This document shows positions 1-7,784 of a stretch of 8,843 nucleotides of DNA, piece after piece. Both the position numbers and the translations under genes were made by a program. The first letter of the stretch is position 1. Each line of letters begins with the position of its first letter. This stretch comes from DAXETY01 sp051155755 (GTDB lineage: Bacteria; Desulfobacterota; Desulfobacteria; Desulfobacterales; SG8-13), in the NCBI GenBank assembly GCA_051155755.1, contig DAXETY010000053.1:1-8843 (forward strand). Reading direction: 5' to 3'. The notes beneath the pieces were generated by a model. That model saw only the letters and a program-made list of their open reading frames with translations, was not told the DNA's origin and did not search any database.

Positions 1-238
1 TCTTCTGGTTGGAACCAACACCCTGTTTGTTTTGGGTGCGGCTTTTCCTTCTAATGAAGCTGCCGTGCAGCAGCCAGCCCAGGAAAATGCCTGCCGTTAG
101 GATCAAAAACATCAACAACGCCCCGGACATGGACAGCGTCCAGAATAAGAATCTAAGCTCCATCACCGCCACATTCTGAATGATGAAGACGACCGCCAGT
201 CCGGCCAGGATCATACCGAATATAAGTTTCGCATTCAT
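1..238 (-). CDS. lapA: LapA-family (DUF1049) inner-membrane protein, 5' part only
   Basis: This is the first 79 codons of a gene that leaves the window at its left edge, so the stop is not seen. The protein begins MNAKLIFGMILAGLAVVF, a first membrane helix at about residues 4-19. It continues with the short IIQN...ELRFLFW strand region, then a second hydrophobic helix ending in GIFLGWLL (about residues 37-57), and a basic cytoplasmic stretch (FIRRKSR). Two helices flanking a QN...V..F segment, with a GWL motif closing the second, is the LapA/DUF1049 pattern. In E. coli LapA works with the TPR protein LapB in LPS assembly and FtsH-dependent LpxC control. I chose the ATG at 238 over the in-frame ATG at 250 because an AGGA lies 6-7 nt upstream of it, while the other has no well-placed SD. 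It starts 113 nt after the 27-codon ORF and may be the last member of the ftsH operon or have its own promoter. Family assignment is fairly secure; the role here is by homology. Confidence 0.78.
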   Translation of the reverse strand, partial: MNAKLIFGMILAGLAVVFIIQNVAVMELRFLFWTLSMSGALLMFLILTAGIFLGWLLHGSFIRRKSRTQNKQGVGSNQK

Positions 239-351
239 GTTTATCCTCATAAGTCTGAAGTTGCTCTTCCGTTACCGATGATTGCAACAGAAGGCGGCTG
301 CAAGTTACGAAGTTCACCGGTGTTTGTTTTGCGGTTCTCCGAAAGAATTTT
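239..351. other. Intergenic gap between the 27-codon ORF and lapA
   Basis: No coding potential is seen in this 113-nt gap. It holds an 8-bp palindrome, CACCGGTG, and the short inverted pair TTGCA/TGCAA. I find no convincing sigma70 or heat-shock promoter for the lapA gene and no GC-rich hairpin with a U tract, so whether lapA is read through from the upstream operon cannot be settled from sequence. Confidence 0.5.
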
Positions 352-435
352 TTATTCGCTGTTTTTGGATGAAAATTCTTTTTTCATCAATTCTTGAACA
401 TCTGTTCGCTCATCATTATGGCTGATATCAGCCAT
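352..435 (-). CDS. Small ORF (27 aa) overlapping the primase stop, strong RBS
   Basis: The reading frame runs from ATG at 435-433 to TAA at 354-352. It encodes a 27-residue hydrophilic, charged peptide starting MADISHNDER and ending KNSE, with no membrane segment or cysteine. The initiation signal is unusually good: AGGAGGTGAT at 446-437 is a full match to the 16S 3' end, with 5 nt between GGAGG and ATG. Its first 8 nt (ATGGCTGA) overlap the end of the primase gene, so a ribosome finishing the primase ends right at this start, the arrangement expected for translational coupling. The start codon and next six codons also form a 24-bp palindrome. I do not recognise the peptide and know of no family for it. 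The alternative is that SD and palindrome form a regulatory element and the short frame is incidental. Support comes from the RBS and overlap, not homology. Confidence 0.5.
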   Translation of the reverse strand: MADISHNDERTDVQELMKKEFSSKNSE

Positions 436-438
436 AAT
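415..438. repeat. 24-bp perfect palindrome over a stop/start overlap
   Basis: The arm ATTATGGCTGAT is followed directly by its exact reverse complement. As RNA of the minus strand it would fold as a 10-bp stem with an AUAU loop. The stem contains the ATG of the 27-codon ORF, and the primase TGA overlaps it. It begins inside the last two bases of the SD AGGAGGTGAT. It is followed by no U tract, so it does not look like an intrinsic terminator. It could be an initiation-blocking hairpin opened by ribosomes leaving the primase gene, or a binding site for a dimeric DNA-binding protein. Confidence 0.85.
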
Positions 439-1741
439 CACCTCCTGCCGGTTGCCGGCGCATCGCACATCGGTCATCAGGTCTTCCCAGGGAAAACCCA
501 CTGATGGCGTCGACCACCGGTTTCAACATGTCGTAAGGGTCCTGATCTTCAGCCGGACCGCCCAGGTAATAGAGCCACCCGCCAGATTTGGCCACCATCC
601 GCTCGATGCAGTTTCTGCCGAGTTCGTCCCAGTCGTACGCGACGATGAAGTGCTCGATATCAAGGCCGTTAAGAATGGTCGCCGCCTCGGGGGTGACATA
701 GGAGCCCAGTGTCGAAACCACGACCGGTTTGTCCTGGTCCCGGAGCAGGTTGTAGAAGGCAAAATAATCAAAAATGCCCTCCACCAGAATGATTGTCCGG
801 TATTGCCGGATATGCCGCGCTGCCTTTTCAATGCCGTAAAGCCGCGCTCTATCGGAAAGGGGAACTTCTCTGCGCTGTTGTTTGAGCCAGCGAATGCCCC
901 TGTCGCCCGGCTGCCTGCCAACCAATCCGGTCGTGAGAACATTTGAATCATAAATAGGAAACACGATCTGGCCGGCTAAAGAATCACCGTAATTTCTTGA
1001 AAACGGATACTTGCGTCTGAAATCGATCTGCCGGCAATAGTATCCATATCCCTTTTTGCTGTGATCGTTTAACAACCTGGCCAAGCCGGCACCCGTGAAG
1101 GCATTGAAGGTCGCATGATCCTTTTCAAAGCGTGGCAGGAAGCCGTCTATCAGCGCCCTGCCTTGGTGCTGTTCATCGCTGTATGGCGGGGCGTAGCCGA
1201 TGTTGAACTTGCTTATGGCGTCTTTTCCGATGCCCCGGCGGGCAAGATAATCCCAAATGGGCTTGAACCGGTTTTCATTCAACATCAAAAGGTCATTGTA
1301 AAAGTTGGCGGCTTCTTCCAACATGGCAATATTTTTTCGATCAAGTTTCAACGGTTCGACAAAACCAACCGGATCATCGGGCTCCGGTGTCTGGTCAGGT
1401 TCGGGGATACAGGTGTTGCCGCCGGCATCCGGCGTAAATTCCCCGGCTCCCATGTGCTCAGCCCAAGCCTGCTGTGCCTCTCTGAACCGATATTTCTTGC
1501 GCAGCATGATCAGGTCATAAATGCCCCAATCACCTTTGCAGGCACCGAAGCAGTGGAACCGGAGCTCATCTTTTTGATTGACATACGCCAGGAAACTGTC
1601 CTTGGTGTCGGCGTGGAATGGACATGGGGCGCTGTACCGATTCTTTTTTACACTCTTGAAACGAAGGCCCAGCAGCGTTTCAGTATAGTGGACGATGACA
1701 TCGATGGCCGCCGCCGATTTTAACTCCTGGCGAGTTCTCAT
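428..1741 (-). CDS. DnaG-like primase, CHC2 zinc finger plus Toprim, short form
   Basis: A 437-residue protein with DnaG architecture. A zinc-binding domain comes first: C40-P-F-H43, then FHCFGAC with C64 and C68. The core has the DnaG landmarks FNIGYAPP (about 179-186), GQIVFPIYD (257-265), GLVGRQPGD (272-280) and LYGIEKA (301-307). The Toprim fold follows: LVEGIFD with catalytic E321, VSTLGSYVTPEAA, the metal-binding D370-W-D372 in AYDWDELG, then DPYDML (401-406). Such enzymes make RNA primers on single-stranded DNA. It lacks the roughly 150-residue C-terminal helicase-binding domain of housekeeping DnaG (about 600 aa). The second zinc pair is C-x3-C rather than the usual C-x2-C. It may therefore be an accessory or mobile-element-type primase, or act without DnaB. 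It begins 29 nt after the ftsH stop with a modest GGA upstream of the ATG, so it probably belongs to the same transcript. The family is clear; the function of this second-type primase is not known. Confidence 0.88.
   Translation of the reverse strand: MRTRQELKSAAAIDVIVHYTETLLGLRFKSVKKNRYSAPCPFHADTKDSFLAYVNQKDELRFHCFGACKGDWGIYDLIMLRKKYRFREAQQAWAEHMGAGEFTPDAGGNTCIPEPDQTPEPDDPVGFVEPLKLDRKNIAMLEEAANFYNDLLMLNENRFKPIWDYLARRGIGKDAISKFNIGYAPPYSDEQHQGRALIDGFLPRFEKDHATFNAFTGAGLARLLNDHSKKGYGYYCRQIDFRRKYPFSRNYGDSLAGQIVFPIYDSNVLTTGLVGRQPGDRGIRWLKQQRREVPLSDRARLYGIEKAARHIRQYRTIILVEGIFDYFAFYNLLRDQDKPVVVSTLGSYVTPEAATILNGLDIEHFIVAYDWDELGRNCIERMVAKSGGWLYYLGGPAEDQDPYDMLKPVVDAISGFSLGRPDDRCAMRRQPAGGDYG
437..446 (-). 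promoter_or_regulatory. Full-length Shine-Dalgarno site for the 27-codon ORF
   Basis: AGGAGGTGAT on the minus strand is complementary over ten bases to the canonical 16S rRNA 3' end. It is the strongest ribosome binding site in the window, comparable only to AGGAGGTAA before hflK. It lies inside the last codons of the primase gene, where it is read as the tail ...GGDYG, and ends one base before the ATG at 435. This is the main reason for believing the small ORF is translated. Confidence 0.7.
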
Positions 1742-1770
1742 TTCGTATCCAGATTACAGATTTAAAAAAA

Positions 1771-3732
<1,962 letters not shown>

Positions 3733-3768
3733 TTTAATTTTCCTGTTTCATTTAAAAGTGCTCGGCTG

Positions 3769-4050
3769 TCATCCGGAAAGTGATTTTGCGAAACCCTGCA
3801 TGGCCTTCACAATATCAAGAATCGCTTCATGAATGCCTTCCGCGCCGGAGCCGGTTTCCGAGGCTTTTCTCTTATCGATCCGGTCCTGAACCTCGGATTT
3901 GATTCTTTCCAGTTTTCGCGCATGTATTTCAAACTGCAACCGATGCTCTTCTTCCATTTCGTTGAGGGCATCGGCGTTGATTCGCTGTACGAGTTCCTCG
4001 GCCTCTGCCAGCAATCGTTCGATATCCTTTGGTGATTGATTCGTTGTCAT
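3769..4050 (-). CDS. Small helical/coiled-coil protein encoded between hflC and ftsH
   Basis: A 93-residue soluble protein with no signal peptide, membrane segment or cysteine. Residues about 8-62 are a nearly uninterrupted charged helix (IERLLAEAEELVQRI, then EEEHRLQFEIHARKLERIK) with heptad-like leucine/isoleucine spacing, so a coiled coil is likely. A Gly/Ser-rich linker (ASETGSGAEG, 63-72) leads to a shorter amphipathic helix, about 73-91 (IHEAILDIVKAMQGFAKSL). I chose the ATG at 4050 because AAGGAA sits 5-6 nt upstream; the longer in-frame start at 4116 would add a Gly/Arg-rich stretch without an RBS. It lies 102 nt after hflC and 36 nt before ftsH, on the same strand. I do not recognise the family. 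Position suggests, by inference only, an adaptor, regulator or structural partner of the HflKC-FtsH assembly. Confidence 0.8.
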   Translation of the reverse strand: MTTNQSPKDIERLLAEAEELVQRINADALNEMEEEHRLQFEIHARKLERIKSEVQDRIDKRKASETGSGAEGIHEAILDIVKAMQGFAKSLSG

Positions 4051-4152
4051 ATGGTTCCTTTCCAACGGGTTTCCGCCCGTTCCGGTATTGAGATAGCGGC
4101 AGCCGAGCCGACGCACGCAATCGCCAGGCTCATCGCAATCCCGCAGATGGTT

Positions 4153-5172
4153 TTACTTTCCGATTTTTCCTGCCGACGGCAAAGTATCTCGTGACATCGG
4201 GGCCGATGGGGCCTGCGTCTTGCCTGGACTCGCCTGTTTAATGTACTGATAAAAATCACTGTCGGTTGTGAGAATCAACACGGAGTTCGGATTGGTCTTC
4301 TCCTTGTAGCTTTCCAGAGTGCGCAAAAAGGCGTAAAATTCAGGGTTTTTGTTGTACGCTTGGCCGTAGATTTGCGTAGCCTCGGCGTCAGCTTTGCCTT
4401 GGACCTCCTGCACCCGGCGGTAAGCGGTGGAGCGGATCTGGCGCAGTTCTTTTTCCATCGTCCCGAGGATCTCGGCGCTGCGCCCCTCGCCTTCGGAACG
4501 GAACTGCGCGGCGATGCGCTTGCGCTCGGAGATCATGCGCTCATAGACCTTTTCTCGCACGCTTTCCACGTAGTCGAGGCGCTTGATGCGCACATCCACC
4601 AACTCGATGCCGTATTGCGGGATAATCCTGCGGGCTTCCGCCAGGATCGTTCGGGTGATCTCCTCCCGGCCGCGGGCAATCTCTCTTTTAAGCTCTTCTT
4701 CGCGCTCCTTGGGGACCTCCTTCAAGGCTTCTTCCTCGGGCACTTCCCACGAGGCGCTGCGCACGAGTTCCACGAGTTCGCTGCTCGATACCTGGTCGCG
4801 CACCACCGAATCGAGAATATCGTTCAAGCGCGACTGGGCGCCCGCCTCGCTGGCCACGTTTTCCAGGAATTTTTTCGCGTCGGCAATCCGCCATCTGGCG
4901 GTGGTATCCACCCAGATGAACTCTCTGCCTTTGGTGGGGACCTGGTTCGGATCCCCGTCCCAGACCAGCAGGCGCTTCTCGAACCGCCGGACCTCCTGGA
5001 CAAAGGGCAGTTTCACGTGAAGCCCCGCCTCGGTCACCGGCTCCCCCACAGGCCGGCCGAACTGCACGACAATGGCCTGCAGGCCCTCTTCCAGCGTGTA
5101 AAGGCCGCTGTAAAGCACGATGGCGATCAGCACTGCTATCGCTACGATGATGGTTTTGAAAGTAAACTTCAT
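4153..5172 (-). CDS. hflC: HflC, SPFH-domain partner of FtsH
   Basis: A 339-residue HflC. It has a short N-terminus, one membrane helix at about 7-25 (IIVAIAVLIAIVLYSGLY), and then the SPFH/band-7 domain with EEGLQAIVVQFGRPVG (28-43), GLHVKLPFVQEV (50-61) and the HflC-typical KRLLVWDGDPNQVPTKG (66-82). From about 145 to 265 the protein is long charged helix. It ends in YAFLRTLESYKE and VLILTTDSDFY (298-308), the usual HflC C-terminal signature, plus a Pro/Ser tail. The stretch around 143-170 (EEEALKEVPKEREEELKRE) is a very acidic/basic segment that looks longer than in E. coli HflC. With HflK it builds a large membrane cage around FtsH hexamers that limits substrate access. Its ATG overlaps the hflK stop as ATGA, and an AAGGGAG in the end of hflK serves as RBS, so the pair is probably translationally coupled. 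Confidence 0.95.
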   Translation of the reverse strand: MKFTFKTIIVAIAVLIAIVLYSGLYTLEEGLQAIVVQFGRPVGEPVTEAGLHVKLPFVQEVRRFEKRLLVWDGDPNQVPTKGREFIWVDTTARWRIADAKKFLENVASEAGAQSRLNDILDSVVRDQVSSSELVELVRSASWEVPEEEALKEVPKEREEELKREIARGREEITRTILAEARRIIPQYGIELVDVRIKRLDYVESVREKVYERMISERKRIAAQFRSEGEGRSAEILGTMEKELRQIRSTAYRRVQEVQGKADAEATQIYGQAYNKNPEFYAFLRTLESYKEKTNPNSVLILTTDSDFYQYIKQASPGKTQAPSAPMSRDTLPSAGKIGK

Positions 5173-6212
5173 GGCTGACTCCCTTCTGCGGACCGTTGGG
5201 CGCCGGATTCCAGTGGGAGCCAGGGCACCATGGCCTTCTGATCCCGATCCACGATGTAAAGCCCCTTCATGTCTGACAGGAAACCGGTCATGGCCTCCAG
5301 GTACAGCCGCCGGCGGGTGACCTGCGGCGCCTGTCGGTACTGTCCTAAAATGGCCTCAAAACGGGTGGCCTCGCCTTCGGCCCGGTTCACGCGCTCCAGG
5401 GCGTAGCCTTCGGCCTCGCTGATGCTTTGCGTGGCCACGCCCCGGGCTTTGGGGATTTCCCGGTTGGCCTGCTCCTGGGCCCTGTTGATCGTGCGCTCCT
5501 TGTCCTGGCGCGACTCGTTGACCTCATTGAAGGCCGGTTTTACGGTATCCGGCGGGGTTACATCCTGAAGTTCCACGGTGACCAGGCGCACGCCGGACTC
5601 ATAGGCCGTCAGGATTTTCTGGATCTCGGTTTTGGCCTCACTGGCCACCGCCACCCGGCCGGTGGTCAGCACATCGCTGCCCAGACGGTTGCCGACCGCC
5701 CGGCGCATGACCGCTTCGGTGGTATCGCGGATGGTCTTCTGTGTGTCGCGGACCTGAAACAGGTAGCGGATCGGATCTTCGATGCGGTACTGGATGATCC
5801 ACTGAACGTCGATGACGTTTAGATCACCGGTGAGCATCAGTGACTCGTCCTTGTAAGCGCCGCGCGTATCATAACGGGTCTTTTCGCCGGGAACGGCAGA
5901 CACCGTTCGAAAGCCGAACTCTTCTTTCAGCACCCGCGCCGTGGGCACCAGGCGAACCTTTTCGATGCCGTACGGCAGTTTGAAATGCAGCCCCGGACCG
6001 GCGGTGCGCATGACCTTGCCGAAGCGCTGAACAATGCCCGTCTCCTCGGGTTGGACAGTAAACCACGCGGTCCATAAGATCGCCGCCACCACTACGGCGG
6101 CGAAAAACAGGACCGGACCGCCTTTGAACCTTTTAAACTGCTGTCGAATTTTCTCCAGCACGTCTTCCAACGTCGGCGTGGATCCCCCCGGGGGTTGATA
6201 CCCTTCAGCCAT
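5169..6212 (-). CDS. hflK: HflK, SPFH-domain partner of FtsH
   Basis: A 347-residue HflK. A Gly/Pro-rich cytosolic start (GYQPPGGSTPTLEDVL) is followed by a membrane helix at about 32-51, then the band-7/SPFH domain. The domain carries EETGIVQRFGKV (56-67), GPGLHFKLPYGIEKV (72-86) and the HflK hallmark MLTGDLNVIDVQWIIQYRI (126-144). Later landmarks are LQDVTPPDTVKPAFNEV (215-231) and the coiled-coil, AEGYALERVNRAEGEA-type C-terminal part. It ends in YLEAMTGFL...GLYIVD and lacks the long N-terminal Gly/Gln-rich extension of E. coli HflK (about 419 aa). The start at 6212 is fixed by AGGAGGTAA 3-11 nt upstream. It is the first gene of the hflK-hflC-X-ftsH unit and overlaps hflC by 4 nt. Confidence 0.96.
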   Translation of the reverse strand: MAEGYQPPGGSTPTLEDVLEKIRQQFKRFKGGPVLFFAAVVVAAILWTAWFTVQPEETGIVQRFGKVMRTAGPGLHFKLPYGIEKVRLVPTARVLKEEFGFRTVSAVPGEKTRYDTRGAYKDESLMLTGDLNVIDVQWIIQYRIEDPIRYLFQVRDTQKTIRDTTEAVMRRAVGNRLGSDVLTTGRVAVASEAKTEIQKILTAYESGVRLVTVELQDVTPPDTVKPAFNEVNESRQDKERTINRAQEQANREIPKARGVATQSISEAEGYALERVNRAEGEATRFEAILGQYRQAPQVTRRRLYLEAMTGFLSDMKGLYIVDRDQKAMVPWLPLESGAQRSAEGSQP

Positions 6213-6215
6213 AAC

Positions 6216-6224
6216 TTACCTCCT
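6216..6224 (-). promoter_or_regulatory. Strong Shine-Dalgarno site of hflK
   Basis: AGGAGGTAA on the minus strand lies directly upstream of the hflK ATG, with 6 nt between GGAGG and the start. It fixes the start at 6212 and suggests high translation of the first gene in the operon. Confidence 0.75.
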
Positions 6225-6282
6225 ATCCATGGACCGATCTGCTTCATCGATGCTTGTTTGTTCAGGATGAATCCCTTTGTCT

Positions 6283-6311
6283 ATAAGGGGTCTCGCTCTC
6301 CTTGCTTAAAG
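6283..6311 (-). promoter_or_regulatory. Possible heat-shock (sigma32-like) promoter for the hflK operon
   Basis: On the minus strand, CTTTAAG (6311-6305) is followed after 14 nt by CCCCTTAT (6290-6283). The sigma32 consensus as I know it is CTTGAAA, 11-16 nt, CCCCATNT, so each element differs by one or two bases and the spacing fits. The start would fall near 6276, about 64 nt before the hflK ATG. ftsH is under sigma32 control in E. coli, which makes this plausible. The -35 element overlaps the stop codon of the radical SAM gene. A short inverted repeat (CCCTT/AAGGG) overlaps the -10, so this is a prediction only. Confidence 0.35.
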
Positions 6312-7784
6312 AATATGCAGCTCGCATATCCGCCGGTAGTGATAGCCGTATATTGCGAGGGTCACGGCCAGAGGCAGCAATTTGGGTTTGCGCAACAGGG
6401 TCCAGAACAGCAGATGCCAGAAATTGAAGCGTTCCTTTCCCAGAATACCGAGTCGAATGCCGGACCGGAAGATCGCGAGAACCCGCTGGTAATCCAGAGG
6501 CGCTTGGGCCGGAAGCGTTCCGAACTCTGCCAGGAGCGTCCGCACACGCCGGTAATAATGACGGGGCGAATAGATGTGCGCCATGATCGATCGGTATCCT
6601 TCTAAAAGCCGGTCCAGTCCCATTTTCGGGACGATATTGGTCGATCCGTCGACATTGTCGCCGGAGAACTTTTCCACGACTCGGTTTTCGCGGTAAAGGC
6701 GCTCGAATAGTCGGGTTCCAGGCGGGGCATTCAGTATCCCCACCATCGCCGAGACAATCCCGCTTTTTTGAATGAATTCGATCTGCCGCCGGAAGGTGGC
6801 GGCGGTATCGCTGTCGAAGCCGACAATAAACCCGCCGGTAACCTGTAATCCGGTACGTTGTATGATTTTGATATTTTGCAGCAGATTGCGATTCTGGTTC
6901 TGCGTTTTGCGGCATTCCGCCAGACAGATCTCATCGGGTGACTCGATGCCGATGAAAACGGTGTCGAATCCCGCTTGGACCATCATGTCCATGAGTTCGG
7001 GGTCATCGGCGAGGTTGATCGATGCTTCCGTAAAAAAGACGCATCCTTTTTTATTCTTGCGCCATTGGATCAGGGCCGGAAGCAAATGCTCCTTAAGAGA
7101 ACGTTTGTTGCCGATAAAATTGTCATCCACAAAAAAGATGTTTCCGCGCCAACCCGCCTGATAAATGACGTCCAGTTCAGCGACCACCTGTTGGGGCGTC
7201 TTGGTGCGCGGCGTGTGTCCGAAAAGGGCCGTGATGTTGCAGAAATCACAATTGAAGGGGCATCCTCTGGAGTACTGAATATTCAGCGAGGCATAGCGGC
7301 GTGTGTCGATCAAGCCCCACAACGGGATCGGGCTCTGGTGGATGTCGGGATATCCGTCGGCGTTGTAAATTCTTTGCGGGCATCCGTTGGCCAAATCCGC
7401 GATAAAGGCCGGCAGCGTGACCTCGGCTTCGTCCAAAACCAAGTGATCCACCTGCCCGAAATCACAGGGCTGCGCCGTGAAAAGCGGCCCGCCGGCAACG
7501 ACTTTCAAGCCCTTGGCCTTGCACCGGTCGATGACATGGACGGCCGACTTGCGCTGAACCGCCATCGCGCTGATAAAAGCCATGTCGGCCCATGCCAGAT
7601 CGGCGTCGCCAAGAGCTTCCACGTTCAGGTCGACAAGACGGATTTGAAATTGTTCCGGCAGCAGGGCCGCAACGGTGATCAGGCCGAGCGGCGGAAACGC
7701 CGCTTTCTTGCCGATGAAAGGCAGCGCGTACGAAAAGGACCAAAACGTATCGGGAAACTTTGGGTAAATAAGCAGAATGTTCAT
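6306..7784 (-). CDS. B12-binding radical SAM protein with DUF4070-type C-terminus (HpnP-like class)
   Basis: A 492-residue protein. The N-terminal cobalamin-binding domain (about 1-135) starts MNILLIYPKFPDTFWSF and contains FPPLGLITVAALLPE, AFISAMAVQRKSA and VVAGGPLFT. The radical SAM core follows, with the cluster motif C175-PFN-C179-DF-C182, then FFVDDNFIGNKR (217-228), FIGIESPDE (277-285) and GGFIVGFDSD (317-326). The C-terminal segment (about 380-492), including a hydrophobic run at 457-480, resembles DUF4070. The layout and many motifs match HpnP, the hopanoid C-2 methylase, but the family is broad. I therefore call only a cobalamin-dependent radical SAM enzyme, perhaps a methylase of a lipid or other unactivated carbon. 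The usual GEGE/GEAE segment reads LDEAE (117-121) here. Its ATG overlaps the upstream ABM stop (ATGA), with GGGGGT as a possible RBS. It ends just before the putative hflK promoter and is probably transcribed separately from hflK. Confidence 0.9.
   Translation of the reverse strand: MNILLIYPKFPDTFWSFSYALPFIGKKAAFPPLGLITVAALLPEQFQIRLVDLNVEALGDADLAWADMAFISAMAVQRKSAVHVIDRCKAKGLKVVAGGPLFTAQPCDFGQVDHLVLDEAEVTLPAFIADLANGCPQRIYNADGYPDIHQSPIPLWGLIDTRRYASLNIQYSRGCPFNCDFCNITALFGHTPRTKTPQQVVAELDVIYQAGWRGNIFFVDDNFIGNKRSLKEHLLPALIQWRKNKKGCVFFTEASINLADDPELMDMMVQAGFDTVFIGIESPDEICLAECRKTQNQNRNLLQNIKIIQRTGLQVTGGFIVGFDSDTAATFRRQIEFIQKSGIVSAMVGILNAPPGTRLFERLYRENRVVEKFSGDNVDGSTNIVPKMGLDRLLEGYRSIMAHIYSPRHYYRRVRTLLAEFGTLPAQAPLDYQRVLAIFRSGIRLGILGKERFNFWHLLFWTLLRKPKLLPLAVTLAIYGYHYRRICELHIL

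Noticed and set aside
342..381. 10-bp inverted repeat AAAGAATTTT / AAAATTCTTT as a terminator
   Set aside because: It is all A/T except one pair, has a 20-nt spacer, partly lies in the small ORF, and has no U tract on the minus strand. It is too weak to call.
4047..4133. 28-codon minus-strand frame (MSLAIACVGSAAAIS...) ending in the start of the 93-aa gene
   Set aside because: It resembles a signal-like leader and overlaps the next start, but its RBS (CGGGA) is poor and nothing else supports translation.
4360..5178. Plus-strand open frame (272 codons) opposite hflC
   Set aside because: It is fully antisense to hflC, with a His/Leu/Ala-rich composition typical of the reverse frame of charged helices and no domain.
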